Below, in pieces: positions 20,744-29,067 of a stretch of 64,000 nt of DNA. This stretch comes from an uncultured Dorea sp. (GTDB lineage Bacteria; Bacillota; Clostridia; Lachnospirales; Lachnospiraceae), in the NCBI GenBank assembly GCA_910589275.1, contig CAJUTH010000002.1, forward strand, positions 1-64,000. The letters run 5' to 3'. Under the pieces are notes generated by a model, which saw only the letters and a list, made by a program, of their open reading frames with translations, did no database searches and had not been told where the DNA came from. Every line of letters begins with the position of its first letter. Position 1 is the first letter of the stretch. The translations under genes and the position numbers were made by a program.

Positions 20744-21937
20744 ATGGCAAAAGCTAAATTTGAAAGAACAAAACCACATTGTAATATCGGTACCATTGGC
20801 CACGTTGACCATGGTAAGACAACGCTTACAGCAGCAATTACAAAGGTTTTGTCTGAAAGAGTAGAAGGTAATGCAGCAGTAGCTTTCGATAACATCGACA
20901 AGGCTCCAGAGGAGAGAGAGCGTGGAATCACAATCTCTACAGCACACGTTGAGTATGAGACAGCAAAGCGTCACTACGCACACGTTGACTGCCCAGGACA
21001 TGCCGACTACGTTAAGAACATGATCACCGGCGCTGCTCAGATGGACGGCGCAATCCTTGTTGTAGCTGCAACTGACGGCGTTATGGCTCAGACAAGCGAG
21101 CATATCCTGCTTTCTCGTCAGGTAGGTGTTCCTTACATCGTTGTATTCATGAACAAATGCGATATGGTAGACGACGAGGAGCTGCTTGAATTAGTAGAGA
21201 TGGAGATTCGTGAGAAGCTTGATGAGTACGAGTTCCCAGGTGATGACACACCGATCATCCAGGGTTCTGCTCTTAAGGCTCTTGAGGATCCGTCTTCTGA
21301 GTGGGGCGACAAGATTATGGAGCTCATGGATACAGTTGACGAGTATATCCCAGATCCACAGCGTGCTACAGATCAGCCATTCCTTATGCCGGTAGAGGAC
21401 GTATTCACGATTACAGGCCGTGGTACTGTTGCTACAGGTAGAGTAGAGCGTGGAACTATCCACATCAACGAGGAAGTTGAGATCGTTGGTATTAAGGAAG
21501 AGAAGCAGAAGACAACCGTAACCGGTATCGAGATGTTCCGTAAGCTGCTTGACGAAGGCCAGGCTGGCGACAACATCGGTGCTCTTCTTCGTGGTATTAA
21601 GAGAGAGGATATTGAGAGAGGTCAGTGTCTGATTAAACCAGGCAGCGTAACATGCCATACCAAGTGTACTGGTCAGGTTTACGTACTGACAAAGGACGAG
21701 GGTGGACGTCATACTCCGTTCTTCAACAACTATCGTCCACAGTTCTATTTCAGAACAACAGACGTAACAGGTGTCTGCAATCTTCCAGACGGCGTAGAGA
21801 TGTGTATGCCTGGCGATAACGTAGAGATGACAGTAGAACTGATTCATCCGGTAGCTATGGAGCAGGGTCTTCGTTTCGCTATCCGTGAGGGTGGACGTAC
21901 AGTAGGTTCAGGAAGGGTTGCTACGATCATCGAGTAA
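20744..21937 (+). CDS. tuf: Elongation factor Tu; 3' end is an integration site
   Basis: Aminoacyl-tRNA delivery GTPase, 397 residues. It has GHVDHGKTT (about 19-27), DKAPEERERGITI, DCPGHADYV and MNKCDMVD, and domains 2 and 3 are complete. AAGGAGG lies 9 bases before ATG 20744. The last 57 bases, including the stop, recur in diverged form at 31253-31309, where they still encode an EF-Tu tail. This shows that an element was inserted at this 3' end, so the C-terminal 15 or so codons may be element-derived. The gene remains intact, as is usual for integration at 3' ends. Confidence 0.98.
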   Translation: MAKAKFERTKPHCNIGTIGHVDHGKTTLTAAITKVLSERVEGNAAVAFDNIDKAPEERERGITISTAHVEYETAKRHYAHVDCPGHADYVKNMITGAAQMDGAILVVAATDGVMAQTSEHILLSRQVGVPYIVVFMNKCDMVDDEELLELVEMEIREKLDEYEFPGDDTPIIQGSALKALEDPSSEWGDKIMELMDTVDEYIPDPQRATDQPFLMPVEDVFTITGRGTVATGRVERGTIHINEEVEIVGIKEEKQKTTVTGIEMFRKLLDEGQAGDNIGALLRGIKREDIERGQCLIKPGSVTCHTKCTGQVYVLTKDEGGRHTPFFNNYRPQFYFRTTDVTGVCNLPDGVEMCMPGDNVEMTVELIHPVAMEQGLRFAIREGGRTVGSGRVATIIE

Positions 21938-21939
21938 TC
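21883..21939 (+). other. Left attachment site (tuf tail)
   Basis: The 57 bases here match 31253-31309 at 51 positions. The first 17 bases (CCGTGAGGGTGGACGTA) are identical in both copies and are the best candidate for the strand-exchange core; the differences lie downstream of it, mostly at codon third positions. Confidence 0.75.
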
Positions 21940-21981
21940 TGCGCGAAAGCAATGAGATAAGCGCATAAAAAGCGATAAAAT

Positions 21982-22017
21982 AGGGACTTCAAGTTTACTT
22001 GGAAGTCCCTGTTTTAT
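21982..22017 (+). terminator. Terminator after tuf
   Basis: AGGGACTTC at 21982-21990 pairs with GAAGTCCCT at 22002-22010 and is followed by GTTTTATT. It lies inside the island boundary, so it probably arrived with the element. Confidence 0.85.
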
Positions 22018-22148
22018 TGTCTTTGCGGGCATTTGGCGAATGCTCGCGACCGAGGAAATGCGAAGCATTTTTGAGGTGTGCTTATCGGTCTTTCCGAGAA
22101 ATCGGGAAGGCCTTTTTGAAACTTTGCAACAGTGAAAATATGTAAAGG

Positions 22149-22166
22149 GGTGCCAAAATGGTGCCA
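22149..22166 (+). repeat. Left GGTGCCA tandem repeat of the island
   Basis: GGTGCCAAAATGGTGCCA is two GGTGCCA units 11 bases apart. The same 18 bases with one change (T to C) are at 31133-31150 in the same orientation near the other end. Such paired repeats close to attachment sites are typical of recombinase arm-binding sites. Confidence 0.7.
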
Positions 22167-22174
22167 TAAAAAAG

Positions 22175-22214
22175 AACTCCGATGAAATTTGGTGTCATTT
22201 TTCATCGGAGTTTA
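22175..22214. terminator. Perfect 13-bp hairpin, bidirectional terminator
   Basis: AACTCCGATGAAA at 22175-22187 pairs with TTTCATCGGAGTT at 22200-22212. It has an A-run before and T-rich sequence after, so it can end transcription both from tuf and from the minus-strand regulator that stops at 22221. Confidence 0.8.
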
Positions 22215-22220
22215 TGTTTA

Positions 22221-22720
22221 TCAACCTTTTATTTCTTTTATCTGTTCTGCCCGCTCTTTGTCTTTGTGGTACTGCAACTTGAATTGTATAGTTTCTACTA
22301 CTTCTTTTCTTGCTTCATCGTTTAGCTGATAAAATGAAGTCAATAGATTATCCACATCGGGCATATTGTTTTCCCAAACAGATATATAAGCGGATATAGT
22401 GAATTTTTTAGATATGTTTTTACCCGGCTTGCGTCAAGAGCGCCATTTAGTCCATTGGGGAGCGTGGGATATATTTCTTCTTCCGTAATAGCACTGGAAA
22501 ACGGACTGGCGGCGCATATTTCATTCACGTCAATTTCTAATTCATTTGCCAACCGCAGGGCAAAGTCAAATCGGATATTGGAATCCTTTTGTATAATAGA
22601 GTATAGTGTTGTAGCACTGATATCTGTAGCCTTTGCAATCTGACGGACATTTGTGTTCTTATTGTCAAGTATTTTTTTCTGTTCTCTTGGTCGGCAGGGT
22701 TGAGGGAGGAGAAAATACAA
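22221..22720 (-). pseudogene. XRE-type element regulator, frameshifted and 5'-truncated
   Basis: The minus-strand frame from 22720 encodes an XRE helix-turn-helix (TNVRQIAKATDISATTLYS, then IRFDFALRLANELEIDVNEI) and then a conserved tail seen in regulators of Lachnospiraceae mobile elements. At the TTTT run at 22369-22372 (A-run on the coding strand) one base is missing, and the frame runs into an early stop at 22340. In the next frame the expected ending continues as NMPDVDNLLTSFYQLNDEAR to KEIKG and stops at 22221-22223. The N-terminus also looks replaced: the first 10 or so residues do not fit the family and coincide with the junction to the AAA fragment. Either a true pseudogene or rescued by slippage; the first is more likely. 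Confidence 0.7.
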
Positions 22721-23064
22721 GGGCTGTGGTGCAGATTAAAAACAACCTTGCGACGTTCGGACCCCCGAAAGCATTTGCACTGTCGGAGGATGGTTTTAGG
22801 TGGCTAGGAGATTATGAGATTACCGCTGATGAAGTGTTAGGCGGCATTGCGCCGAAAGCAAATAAAATGGAACAGGCAAAGCGGTTACTTGGGGAACTGG
22901 CAGAAACAAACAACGTCATGCAGAGCAATGACATTTTCAATCTAGCGGACGGGCAGGGCGTATCAAAACGGACACTGGAAAATGCAAAGAGGGAGCTTGG
23001 AGTACGGGTAAAGAAGATAAATAATTCTTGGTATTGGGAATTGGATAAGGTGGCATCAGATTAA
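22675..23064 (+). pseudogene. C-terminal fragment of a RepA-like AAA ATPase / primase-helicase
   Basis: About 130 codons resembling the last part of AAA_25/RepA-like ATPases of mobile elements. These begin with SVLLVGRVEG, then RAVVQIKNNLA, DGFRWLGDYEITADEVLGG, and end with a winged-helix-like region (QGVSKRTLENAKRELGVRVK and NNSWYWEL). The Walker A and B parts are absent. The frame abuts, in opposite orientation, the truncated XRE gene, so a deletion has joined two gene fragments near 22675-22690. The open frame can be read from ATG 22633, but that start lies in antisense regulator sequence. Confidence 0.7.
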
Positions 23065-23199
23065 AAGGAAGAACGCAACAATGCAGACGATAAAGATTTT
23101 GCGGAGATGAATATTGCAAGGTTGCAAAATATATAGACTTTGCATTGTTGCGGACTTGATGGAGATGTATTTTCGTATGGATGAAATAAGTAGATAAAC

Positions 23200-23335
23200 A
23201 GCGAAGTTACGCGTAAGCGTGGCAATGCCCCCCGGCAGGGCGCAAAGGCACTTTTGATAGGGTGCAGCCTGTCAAAAGTGCTTTTACATTACTTTCGGGA
23301 AAGTAACAAAGCCTGCGCCGTATCCGGCGCTATAA
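23200..23335. other. Hairpin-rich region before the relaxase remnant; candidate oriT
   Basis: Three hairpins in a row: GCACTTTTGATAGG at 23248-23261 with CCTGTCAAAAGTGC at 23268-23281 (one wobble), TTACTTT at 23289-23295 with AAAGTAA at 23300-23306, and GCGCCG at 23315-23320 with CGGCGC at 23325-23330. Origins of transfer of MobV-type elements lie directly upstream of the relaxase gene and contain such repeats. No nick site can be assigned by eye. The rest of the 292-base gap 23065-23356 shows nothing else. Confidence 0.45.
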
Positions 23336-23356
23336 AATTTAGCAGGAGGGATTTTT

Positions 23357-24397
23357 TTGGAAAGAACAATTAGCGGCATGATGGGGAAAGGCTCTGACAG
23401 TCATAATATAAGAGCTTTCAGCGCAAAACATGTTGACAAAGAGCGAAGAATTTGTAATGTGGAGTTTTGTCATGAAAATATTAAAAAGGTGTACCATGAA
23501 TTATTTGACGATGCGTTGGAAAGATATAATGCGAAGCAGAAACGCAATGACAGAAAGGTAGATAATTATTATCAAAAAATAAAGTGCAGCAAACAGGAAA
23601 AGCTATTCCATGAAGTGATTTTGCAGATTGGAAATAAAAATGATATGAATGCAAGAAGTGAAAACGGTCAGTTGGCCAAAAAGATACTGATTGACTTTAT
23701 GGAAGATTTTCAACAGAGAAACCCGTATCTATTGGAACAGGCAGAATTATCCGAGATTGTTAGCCGATAGATTCCGGCAGAGCAGGAAACAGATCGGATC
23801 AGGAAGGAAGGCGAAGCAATCCGGCAGGAAGTATCGGAAATTTCCGAGAGAAATGTTCTGCTAAGGCAGGAAACGGAAGGATTGATTAAGGGCAGGGAAA
23901 AGTTATCATTCGATAATGAAGAATTGGAGCAACAGCAGAAAAAAATACAGAAGGAAATCAATAAGATGGCGCAGTCTAAGGAAGTTATGGAGCGCAATAT
24001 ACACGCCTGTGATGAAGATGCCAAATGGCAGTTGCCGGAGCCGGGCATGTTGATGACTGCAAAATCCCATCGTGAGAAAAACGTAGTGCCGCTTGTAACA
24101 AAGCTGAAAGAAAGTGTAAAATGCCTTACAATAAAATGTGTCAGACTTACAGAAGAAAACAAGAAGCTGAAAGCAAAAACTACAAAGCAGGCAAAGGACG
24201 TAGAATTCTATAAGAGCAGGATGCGCCAACAATCTTCCGAATTGGAGCAGTTGCAGGAAAAGGCAGATGATTTTAAACATGTGAAACAGTATGCAGGAGC
24301 AGATAAAATTGGTGCGATTATAACAAATGCAAGAGAATGGGAAAAGCTTACGAATAAAGAGAAACAGCATAATAGAATATATGATATCAGCAGATAA
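23357..24397 (+). pseudogene. MobV/Pre-type relaxase, core deleted and stop-interrupted
   Basis: The N-terminal part (TTG start at 23357 after AGGAGGG; MERTISGMMGKGSDSHNIRA, VYHELFDDALERYN, CSKQEKLFHEVILQIG) is a clear plasmid mobilisation/recombination protein. After QQRNPYLLEQAELSEIV the expected catalytic stretch (the HxDE...PHxH region of about 100 residues) is missing, a TAG stop occurs at 23768-23770, and the same frame then continues as the coiled-coil C-terminal part to 24397. Both halves are in one frame, so there was an internal deletion plus a nonsense change. The protein cannot nick DNA. It marks the island as a former mobilisable element. Confidence 0.8.
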
Positions 24398-24412
24398 GAA
24401 AGGGGTGATAGG

Positions 24413-24781
24413 ATGGATAACAGAAATTGGGAAGGAATATATTCTTTAGATTATATTGCAAACTGTGAGTATAACATGGATAATGGCTATGTAGAGGTGT
24501 ATTTTACAGATGGCAATATCCTGCGGGTAAACTGTGATGAGATAGAGGCCAATCTAAATACCACGGAACAGTCGCTTGCAAAGCAGCATAAGTTGCTGGA
24601 TGATAAACCGATAGAATATATTGCAATGGCATTATCGGGAGAGTTGCAAGCATACTGCGATATAGAGGAGGACATGGTAAAAAGCGCATTTGGCAATATC
24701 GTTCAGGGTTATTTGAAACGAGGATATAGTAAAGCTATGGCAGAAGCGTTGGCAAGAGAATTTTTCAGGTATGAAAGTTGA
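24413..24781 (+). CDS. DUF6061-like small protein of mobile elements
   Basis: 122-residue acidic cytoplasmic protein with the pattern YNMDNGYVEVYFTDGNILRV followed by a helical part ending in a small C-terminal helix. It resembles the short uncharacterised proteins (DUF6061) found with mobilisation genes in gut Firmicutes; that assignment is from memory of the pattern and is tentative. The ribosome-binding site AAGGGGTGA lies 5-6 bases before ATG 24413. It overlaps or abuts the next frame at 24778-24790. No function is known. Confidence 0.55.
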   Translation: MDNRNWEGIYSLDYIANCEYNMDNGYVEVYFTDGNILRVNCDEIEANLNTTEQSLAKQHKLLDDKPIEYIAMALSGELQAYCDIEEDMVKSAFGNIVQGYLKRGYSKAMAEALAREFFRYES

Positions 24782-24789
24782 GGGTGAGC

Positions 24790-25104
24790 ATGACAGAGAT
24801 GGAAAAGGGTGTAATGGTGCGGTTATGTGCGAAGATTCTGGCAGAAACAGACCTTTATGAATCGGACTTGGAAGTGCGGAGTTTGATAGACTGGGTATGC
24901 GTTTCGGGACAGATGAAGGAGAATAACAATAAAATCCGCAGCTTGACAGGGAAATATAAGAAAATAGAACCAGAGTGCCGGGAGGGTGTCAGAGAAAAAT
25001 TGGAACGCATGAAAAAATTGTGTGAGGAACGAGATAGTTTGTACGAAAAGCAGAATGCGCTGAAAGGGCAAAGGGAGAAATTGGAGAAAGGTTTTGTAAG
25101 ATAA
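24790..25104 (+). CDS. Uncharacterised helical protein of the island
   Basis: 104 residues, almost entirely charged and helical, with a probable coiled coil in the second half (KLERMKKLCEERDSLYEKQN). ATG 24790 with GAGGGTGA just upstream is preferred over TTG 24778. It sits between the DUF6061-like gene and a terminator, so it ends the mobilisation cluster. Many mobilisable elements carry such a small gene at this place. I do not recognise a family. Confidence 0.5.
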   Translation: MTEMEKGVMVRLCAKILAETDLYESDLEVRSLIDWVCVSGQMKENNNKIRSLTGKYKKIEPECREGVREKLERMKKLCEERDSLYEKQNALKGQREKLEKGFVR

Positions 25105-25110
25105 GGGAAG

Positions 25111-25139
25111 AGGGTATGGCGGTCGTCATGCCCTTTTTA
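25111..25139 (+). terminator. Terminator ending the mobilisation cluster
   Basis: AGGGTATG at 25111-25118 pairs with CATGCCCT at 25127-25134 (one wobble) and is followed by TTTTT. Confidence 0.75.
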
Positions 25140-25171
25140 ATGTAGGCTATTTTCCTTGATAATCGCATTTG

Positions 25172-25191
25172 ACATGGCGCTAGCGCCATGT
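25172..25191. repeat. Perfect 20-bp palindrome upstream of the restriction-modification genes
   Basis: ACATGGCGCTAGCGCCATGT reads the same on both strands. It lies 155 bases before the methyltransferase start in a 241-base gap that otherwise shows only an AT-rich promoter-like stretch. It is GC-rich in an AT-rich setting. It could be an operator for a dimeric regulator or a resolvase/recombination site. Confidence 0.7.
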
Positions 25192-25345
25192 AGGAGAAGG
25201 CAAATAAAAAAGTGTATTGATATGGCAGTTTACAAGGTAAAGCAGGGCATCATATTTTTATAGTAAAAAGTGTGTTTATGTGGTAAGATACAAGGGAAAA
25301 GAGAAAACATATTATGTTCTTTGGATATAATGTAAGGAGAAGAGA

Positions 25346-26833
25346 ATGTTAGACAGCGTTGTTGAACGTACAAATAAATATATTGACAGTATGCCTAAAA
25401 ATGAGCGAAAAAAATATGGCCAATTTTTTACAAGTAAAGAAACCGCGCGTTTTATGGCTGAATTATATAATATTGCTGACAACAAGTCTAAAATTAGTAT
25501 TTTAGATGCAGGGGCGGGATCAGGGATATTGTCATGCGCACTTATAGAACGTTTAGAGCGGATGGATGCTGTCCAGAAGATAGAATTGACTTGTTATGAG
25601 AATGATGACAATGTTTTGGAATTGTTAAGAGAAAATCTGCTTACTTGTCAGGAAAATTCTAAAAAAGATATTCAAATTAATATTATTACTGATAACTATA
25701 TCACAAGCCAGTATTTGGAATTTAATCATCTGATCGGCGGCAATCCCGCTCCTAAGAAATATGATTTTGTGATTGGCAACCCTCCGTATATGAAGATACC
25801 GAAAGATGCGCCAGAAGCGACGGCTATGCCGGAAGTCTGTTATGGAGCGCCAAATTTATATTTTATTTTTGCGGCAATGGGGCTGTTTAATTTGAATGAC
25901 GATGGGAAGATGGTGTATATTATTCCCCGTTCATGGACTTCCGGGGCATATTTCAAGCGTTTCAGACAGTATTTTTTGAAAGAGGGCAAGTTAGAGCATA
26001 TCCACTTATTTGTAAGCAGAAATAAAGTGTTTGATAAGGAAGATGTTTTACAGGAAACGATGATTATAAAAGTAAAAAAGACGGCTAAAACTCCAGAGAA
26101 TGTTACAATTACTTCCTCGCAGTCAAATAGAGATTTTGATAATCTGACTTCTTTAACAGCGCCATATGGCCTTGTCGTGTCGGGGAATGATTTTTTTGTT
26201 TATTTGGTAACGGATGAAAAAGAAGTGTCCGTATTGGAACGGTTGCAGAGATTCGATAAAACATTGCCGGATATTGGATTGAAGATGAAAACGGGGCTGA
26301 CGGTTGATTTTCGTAATCGTGAGATACTTCGGGATGATGCGGAAGAAGGGGCGATTCCTCTTTTTTATTCGCAGCATATCAGACAAGGAGAAGTGCAGTT
26401 TCCAATTCAAAAAGAGCATGAGTATGTCGTGACGGATAAAAGAGGTTTAATGCAGGATAATCGGAATTATCTGTTTGTCAAGCGTTTTACCGCGAAAGAA
26501 GAACGCCGCAGACTGCAGTGCGGGGTATATTTATCGAAAAATTATCCGCAGTACAGGAAAATCAGCACCCAGAACAAGATTAATTTTGTAGATGGTTTAA
26601 TAACGGAAATGTCAGAATGTCTTGTGTATGGATTATATGTGATTTTCAATTCGACTCTATATGATGAGTATTATAGAATTTTAAATGGATCGACACAGGT
26701 AAATTCGACTGAAATTAATGCGATGCCAGTACCGGATTTGGAAAGCATACAGGAAATGGGAAGAAAATTAATGAAGAGCGGAGACATGTCCGAAAATAAC
26801 TGTAATGTGATATTGGAGGGAAGTTGTGGATAA
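25346..26833 (+). CDS. Type II adenine-specific DNA methyltransferase (BsuBI/PstI-like)
   Basis: N6-adenine methyltransferase of 495 residues. The N-terminal KKYGQFFTSKETARFMAEL is the segment typical of the Eco57I/BsuBI/PstI methylase group. The S-adenosylmethionine pocket is LDAGAGSGILSCALIERL (about 53) and the catalytic motif is FDFVIGNPPYMKI (about 140). The C-terminal half is the target-recognition part. AAGGAGAAGAG lies before ATG 25346. The 3' end overlaps the restriction gene by 8 bases. By its partner the target should be CTGCAG, methylated at A; this is inferred from family. Confidence 0.88.
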   Translation: MLDSVVERTNKYIDSMPKNERKKYGQFFTSKETARFMAELYNIADNKSKISILDAGAGSGILSCALIERLERMDAVQKIELTCYENDDNVLELLRENLLTCQENSKKDIQINIITDNYITSQYLEFNHLIGGNPAPKKYDFVIGNPPYMKIPKDAPEATAMPEVCYGAPNLYFIFAAMGLFNLNDDGKMVYIIPRSWTSGAYFKRFRQYFLKEGKLEHIHLFVSRNKVFDKEDVLQETMIIKVKKTAKTPENVTITSSQSNRDFDNLTSLTAPYGLVVSGNDFFVYLVTDEKEVSVLERLQRFDKTLPDIGLKMKTGLTVDFRNREILRDDAEEGAIPLFYSQHIRQGEVQFPIQKEHEYVVTDKRGLMQDNRNYLFVKRFTAKEERRRLQCGVYLSKNYPQYRKISTQNKINFVDGLITEMSECLVYGLYVIFNSTLYDEYYRILNGSTQVNSTEINAMPVPDLESIQEMGRKLMKSGDMSENNCNVILEGSCG

Positions 26834-27743
26834 AGTTGGTGAAGCAAGGGAGATACTGAAAATGCTTGGAATGCCGAAAGCGCAGCAGGCAGATATTTGC
26901 TGTTATGTTTTGTTGGCAATGGCGGGAGTAATGCAGGATACAGCGTGGAAAAATGCGGGAAATGATTGGATTCGCATTCATGACATGATTCAGTTTGCGA
27001 ATACATATTACGGCGTGGACTATGCGGAAAACAGTAGAGAAACATTTCGCAAGCAGGCATTGCACCATTTCCGTAATGCCGCGCTTGTAGAGGATAATGG
27101 GAAAGCGACAAACAGCCCCAATTACAGATACAGGCTGACAGAAGAAACGCTGCAAATAGTAAGGGCATTTCAGACGTCAGAATGGCAGAGATCTATGGAG
27201 CGTTTTTTGAAGTATCATGAAAAGCTGGTGGACATTTACGCTTCAAAAAAGAAAATGACAATGATGCCAGTTCGCATTAATGGGGTTGATTTTCAGTTTT
27301 CTACTGGTAAGCATAATGAATTGCAAAAGGCGATTATTGAAGAATTTTCCCCGCGGTTTGCTCCTGATTCTGAGTGTTTGTATGTCGGCGATACGATAGA
27401 AAAAGATTTGGTGAAAAATGTTGAGAAGCTGACAGCGTTGGGATTTGAGATCACTTTGCATGATAAAATGCCGGATGTGGTTTTGTATAGGGAAGATAAG
27501 GATTGGATTTACTTTGTTGAATCAGTAACTTCTGTCGGGCCGATGGATTCTAAAAGAGTATTGGAGTTGACAGAAATGACAAAGAACGTAACGGCAGGGA
27601 AAGTCTTTGTAACGGCGTTTCTTGATTTTAAGACGTATAAGAGGTTTTCGGAAACGTTGGCATGGGAAACGGAAGTTTGGATTGCGGAGATGCCGGAGCA
27701 TATGATACATTTAAATGGGGATAAGTTTTTGGGGCCTCGATAA
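26826..27743 (+). CDS. BsuBI/PstI-family type II restriction endonuclease
   Basis: 305-residue restriction enzyme. The N-terminal winged-helix-like domain (to about 120; NDWIRIHDMIQFANTYYGVD) and the C-terminal nuclease domain match the BsuBI/PstI family: FSPRFAPDSECLYVGDTIEK, MPDVVLYREDKDWIYFVESV with the D...E-x-V catalytic pattern, then TSVGPMDSKRVLEL. GTG start at 26826 with GGAGGG 6 bases upstream, overlapping the methyltransferase end by 8 bases, an order that lets protection be made first. Expected to cut CTGCAG. It looks intact. Confidence 0.87.
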   Translation: MDKVGEAREILKMLGMPKAQQADICCYVLLAMAGVMQDTAWKNAGNDWIRIHDMIQFANTYYGVDYAENSRETFRKQALHHFRNAALVEDNGKATNSPNYRYRLTEETLQIVRAFQTSEWQRSMERFLKYHEKLVDIYASKKKMTMMPVRINGVDFQFSTGKHNELQKAIIEEFSPRFAPDSECLYVGDTIEKDLVKNVEKLTALGFEITLHDKMPDVVLYREDKDWIYFVESVTSVGPMDSKRVLELTEMTKNVTAGKVFVTAFLDFKTYKRFSETLAWETEVWIAEMPEHMIHLNGDKFLGPR

Positions 27744-27818
27744 AATATAGAAAGAGCGAATCTATAAGATACAGAGAGATGTATTAAGTAATATACAATT
27801 TTGAGGAGATAGATAAAA

Positions 27819-29051
27819 ATGACATTTGATCCGATGGAATACATGAAGGGGATACAACAGTTGCTAGTTTCTGATAAAAAGCGTATCGGTTTTTTGTGCG
27901 GTGCAGGAACATCTCTCGCAAAGAAAAATCCATTTACAAGGAATGTGCCCGCAGTTAAAATAATGACAGAAAATGTTGTTAATGAATTGAAGAATAATTC
28001 GATGTATGCGGCTGCAATAAAGGAAATTGAAGAAGAAATATCAGAATCAAAATTTAACATAGAGTCTTTTTTGTCAAATGTGGAGGAGAAGAAAAATATT
28101 ATTGGAAGGGGAAGACTCAATGGTCTAAATAAAGAACAATTTGTTGAACTGGCGAAAGAAATACAAAAATTGATACATAAAGAAGTGAGTATTCATGAAT
28201 CTATAACAAAAGCAGATTACGGAAACATGGTTCATAATGACTTTGCAAAATGGATTGTTAAGGCAGAAAGGCAATATCCAGTGGAAATTTTTACCACGAA
28301 TTATGACTTTTTATTTGAAATGGGATTGGAAAATAATGATGTAGCATATTTTGATGGATTTACGGGAAGCTATAGGCCTTTTTTTCTATCAGAATTAGTG
28401 GATGGATTCTATTATTTGCCCAGACAAACTAAACTGTGGAAAATTCATGGTTCTTTAGGATGGAAGATTGATGAGGATAAAAGAGTGGTGCGTGCTTATT
28501 CTGATGAAAAAGACATACTGATTTATCCCTCCATTTCTAAATATGAAAATTCAAAAAAATTGCCATATACAGCCTTAATGGATAGGCTTTGCAACTATTT
28601 GAAGCAATCAGATTCAGTTCTGTTTGTTTGTGGATATTCCTTTAGTGATGAACATATTAATGAAAGAATTTTATCTGGAATAAGAGGAGAAAGTACATCG
28701 CATATATATGTTTTATTTTATGATATATATTGGGATGGGAATAATAAAAAATATTCATTTACAGAAGAACACGAATTGGCACAAATAGCACTTAGCAATA
28801 ATAGAATTTCTGTTTTAGCGTGTAGAAATGCTGTAATTGGTGGGCAATATGGCGAATGGAGGCTGAAAAGGGAACCAGATATAGATGACACTATAAATGT
28901 TAATTTATATTTTGATGAAGATGCGCCGCAAAAGGATGATGTGCCGTTAAAACAAGAACAAAAAGGAAATGAAGAATGGAGTGGAAAAGGAGAGTTTATT
29001 CTTCCAGATTTTGCGAAGTTTGTGAATTTCTTACAGTCTATGATTTATTAG
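27819..29051 (+). CDS. SIR2-domain antiphage effector
   Basis: 410-residue protein with an N-terminal SIR2-like NAD-binding domain: RIGFLCGAGTSLAKKNPF (about 22-39), FTTNYDFLFEMGL (about 160), KLWKIHGSLGW (about 207) with the catalytic-type His, and VLFVCGYSFSDEHINERIL (about 268). The C-terminal part (about 320-410) is acidic and unassigned. Partnered by a HerA ATPase 16 bases downstream, this matches the known SIR2-HerA defence pair, in which SIR2 destroys NAD+ on phage infection when assembled with HerA. GAGGAGATAG precedes ATG 27819. It is AT-rich, unlike the chromosome, as expected for transfer. Confidence 0.87.
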   Translation: MTFDPMEYMKGIQQLLVSDKKRIGFLCGAGTSLAKKNPFTRNVPAVKIMTENVVNELKNNSMYAAAIKEIEEEISESKFNIESFLSNVEEKKNIIGRGRLNGLNKEQFVELAKEIQKLIHKEVSIHESITKADYGNMVHNDFAKWIVKAERQYPVEIFTTNYDFLFEMGLENNDVAYFDGFTGSYRPFFLSELVDGFYYLPRQTKLWKIHGSLGWKIDEDKRVVRAYSDEKDILIYPSISKYENSKKLPYTALMDRLCNYLKQSDSVLFVCGYSFSDEHINERILSGIRGESTSHIYVLFYDIYWDGNNKKYSFTEEHELAQIALSNNRISVLACRNAVIGGQYGEWRLKREPDIDDTINVNLYFDEDAPQKDDVPLKQEQKGNEEWSGKGEFILPDFAKFVNFLQSMIY

Positions 29052-29067
29052 TATGGAGTAAATTAAT

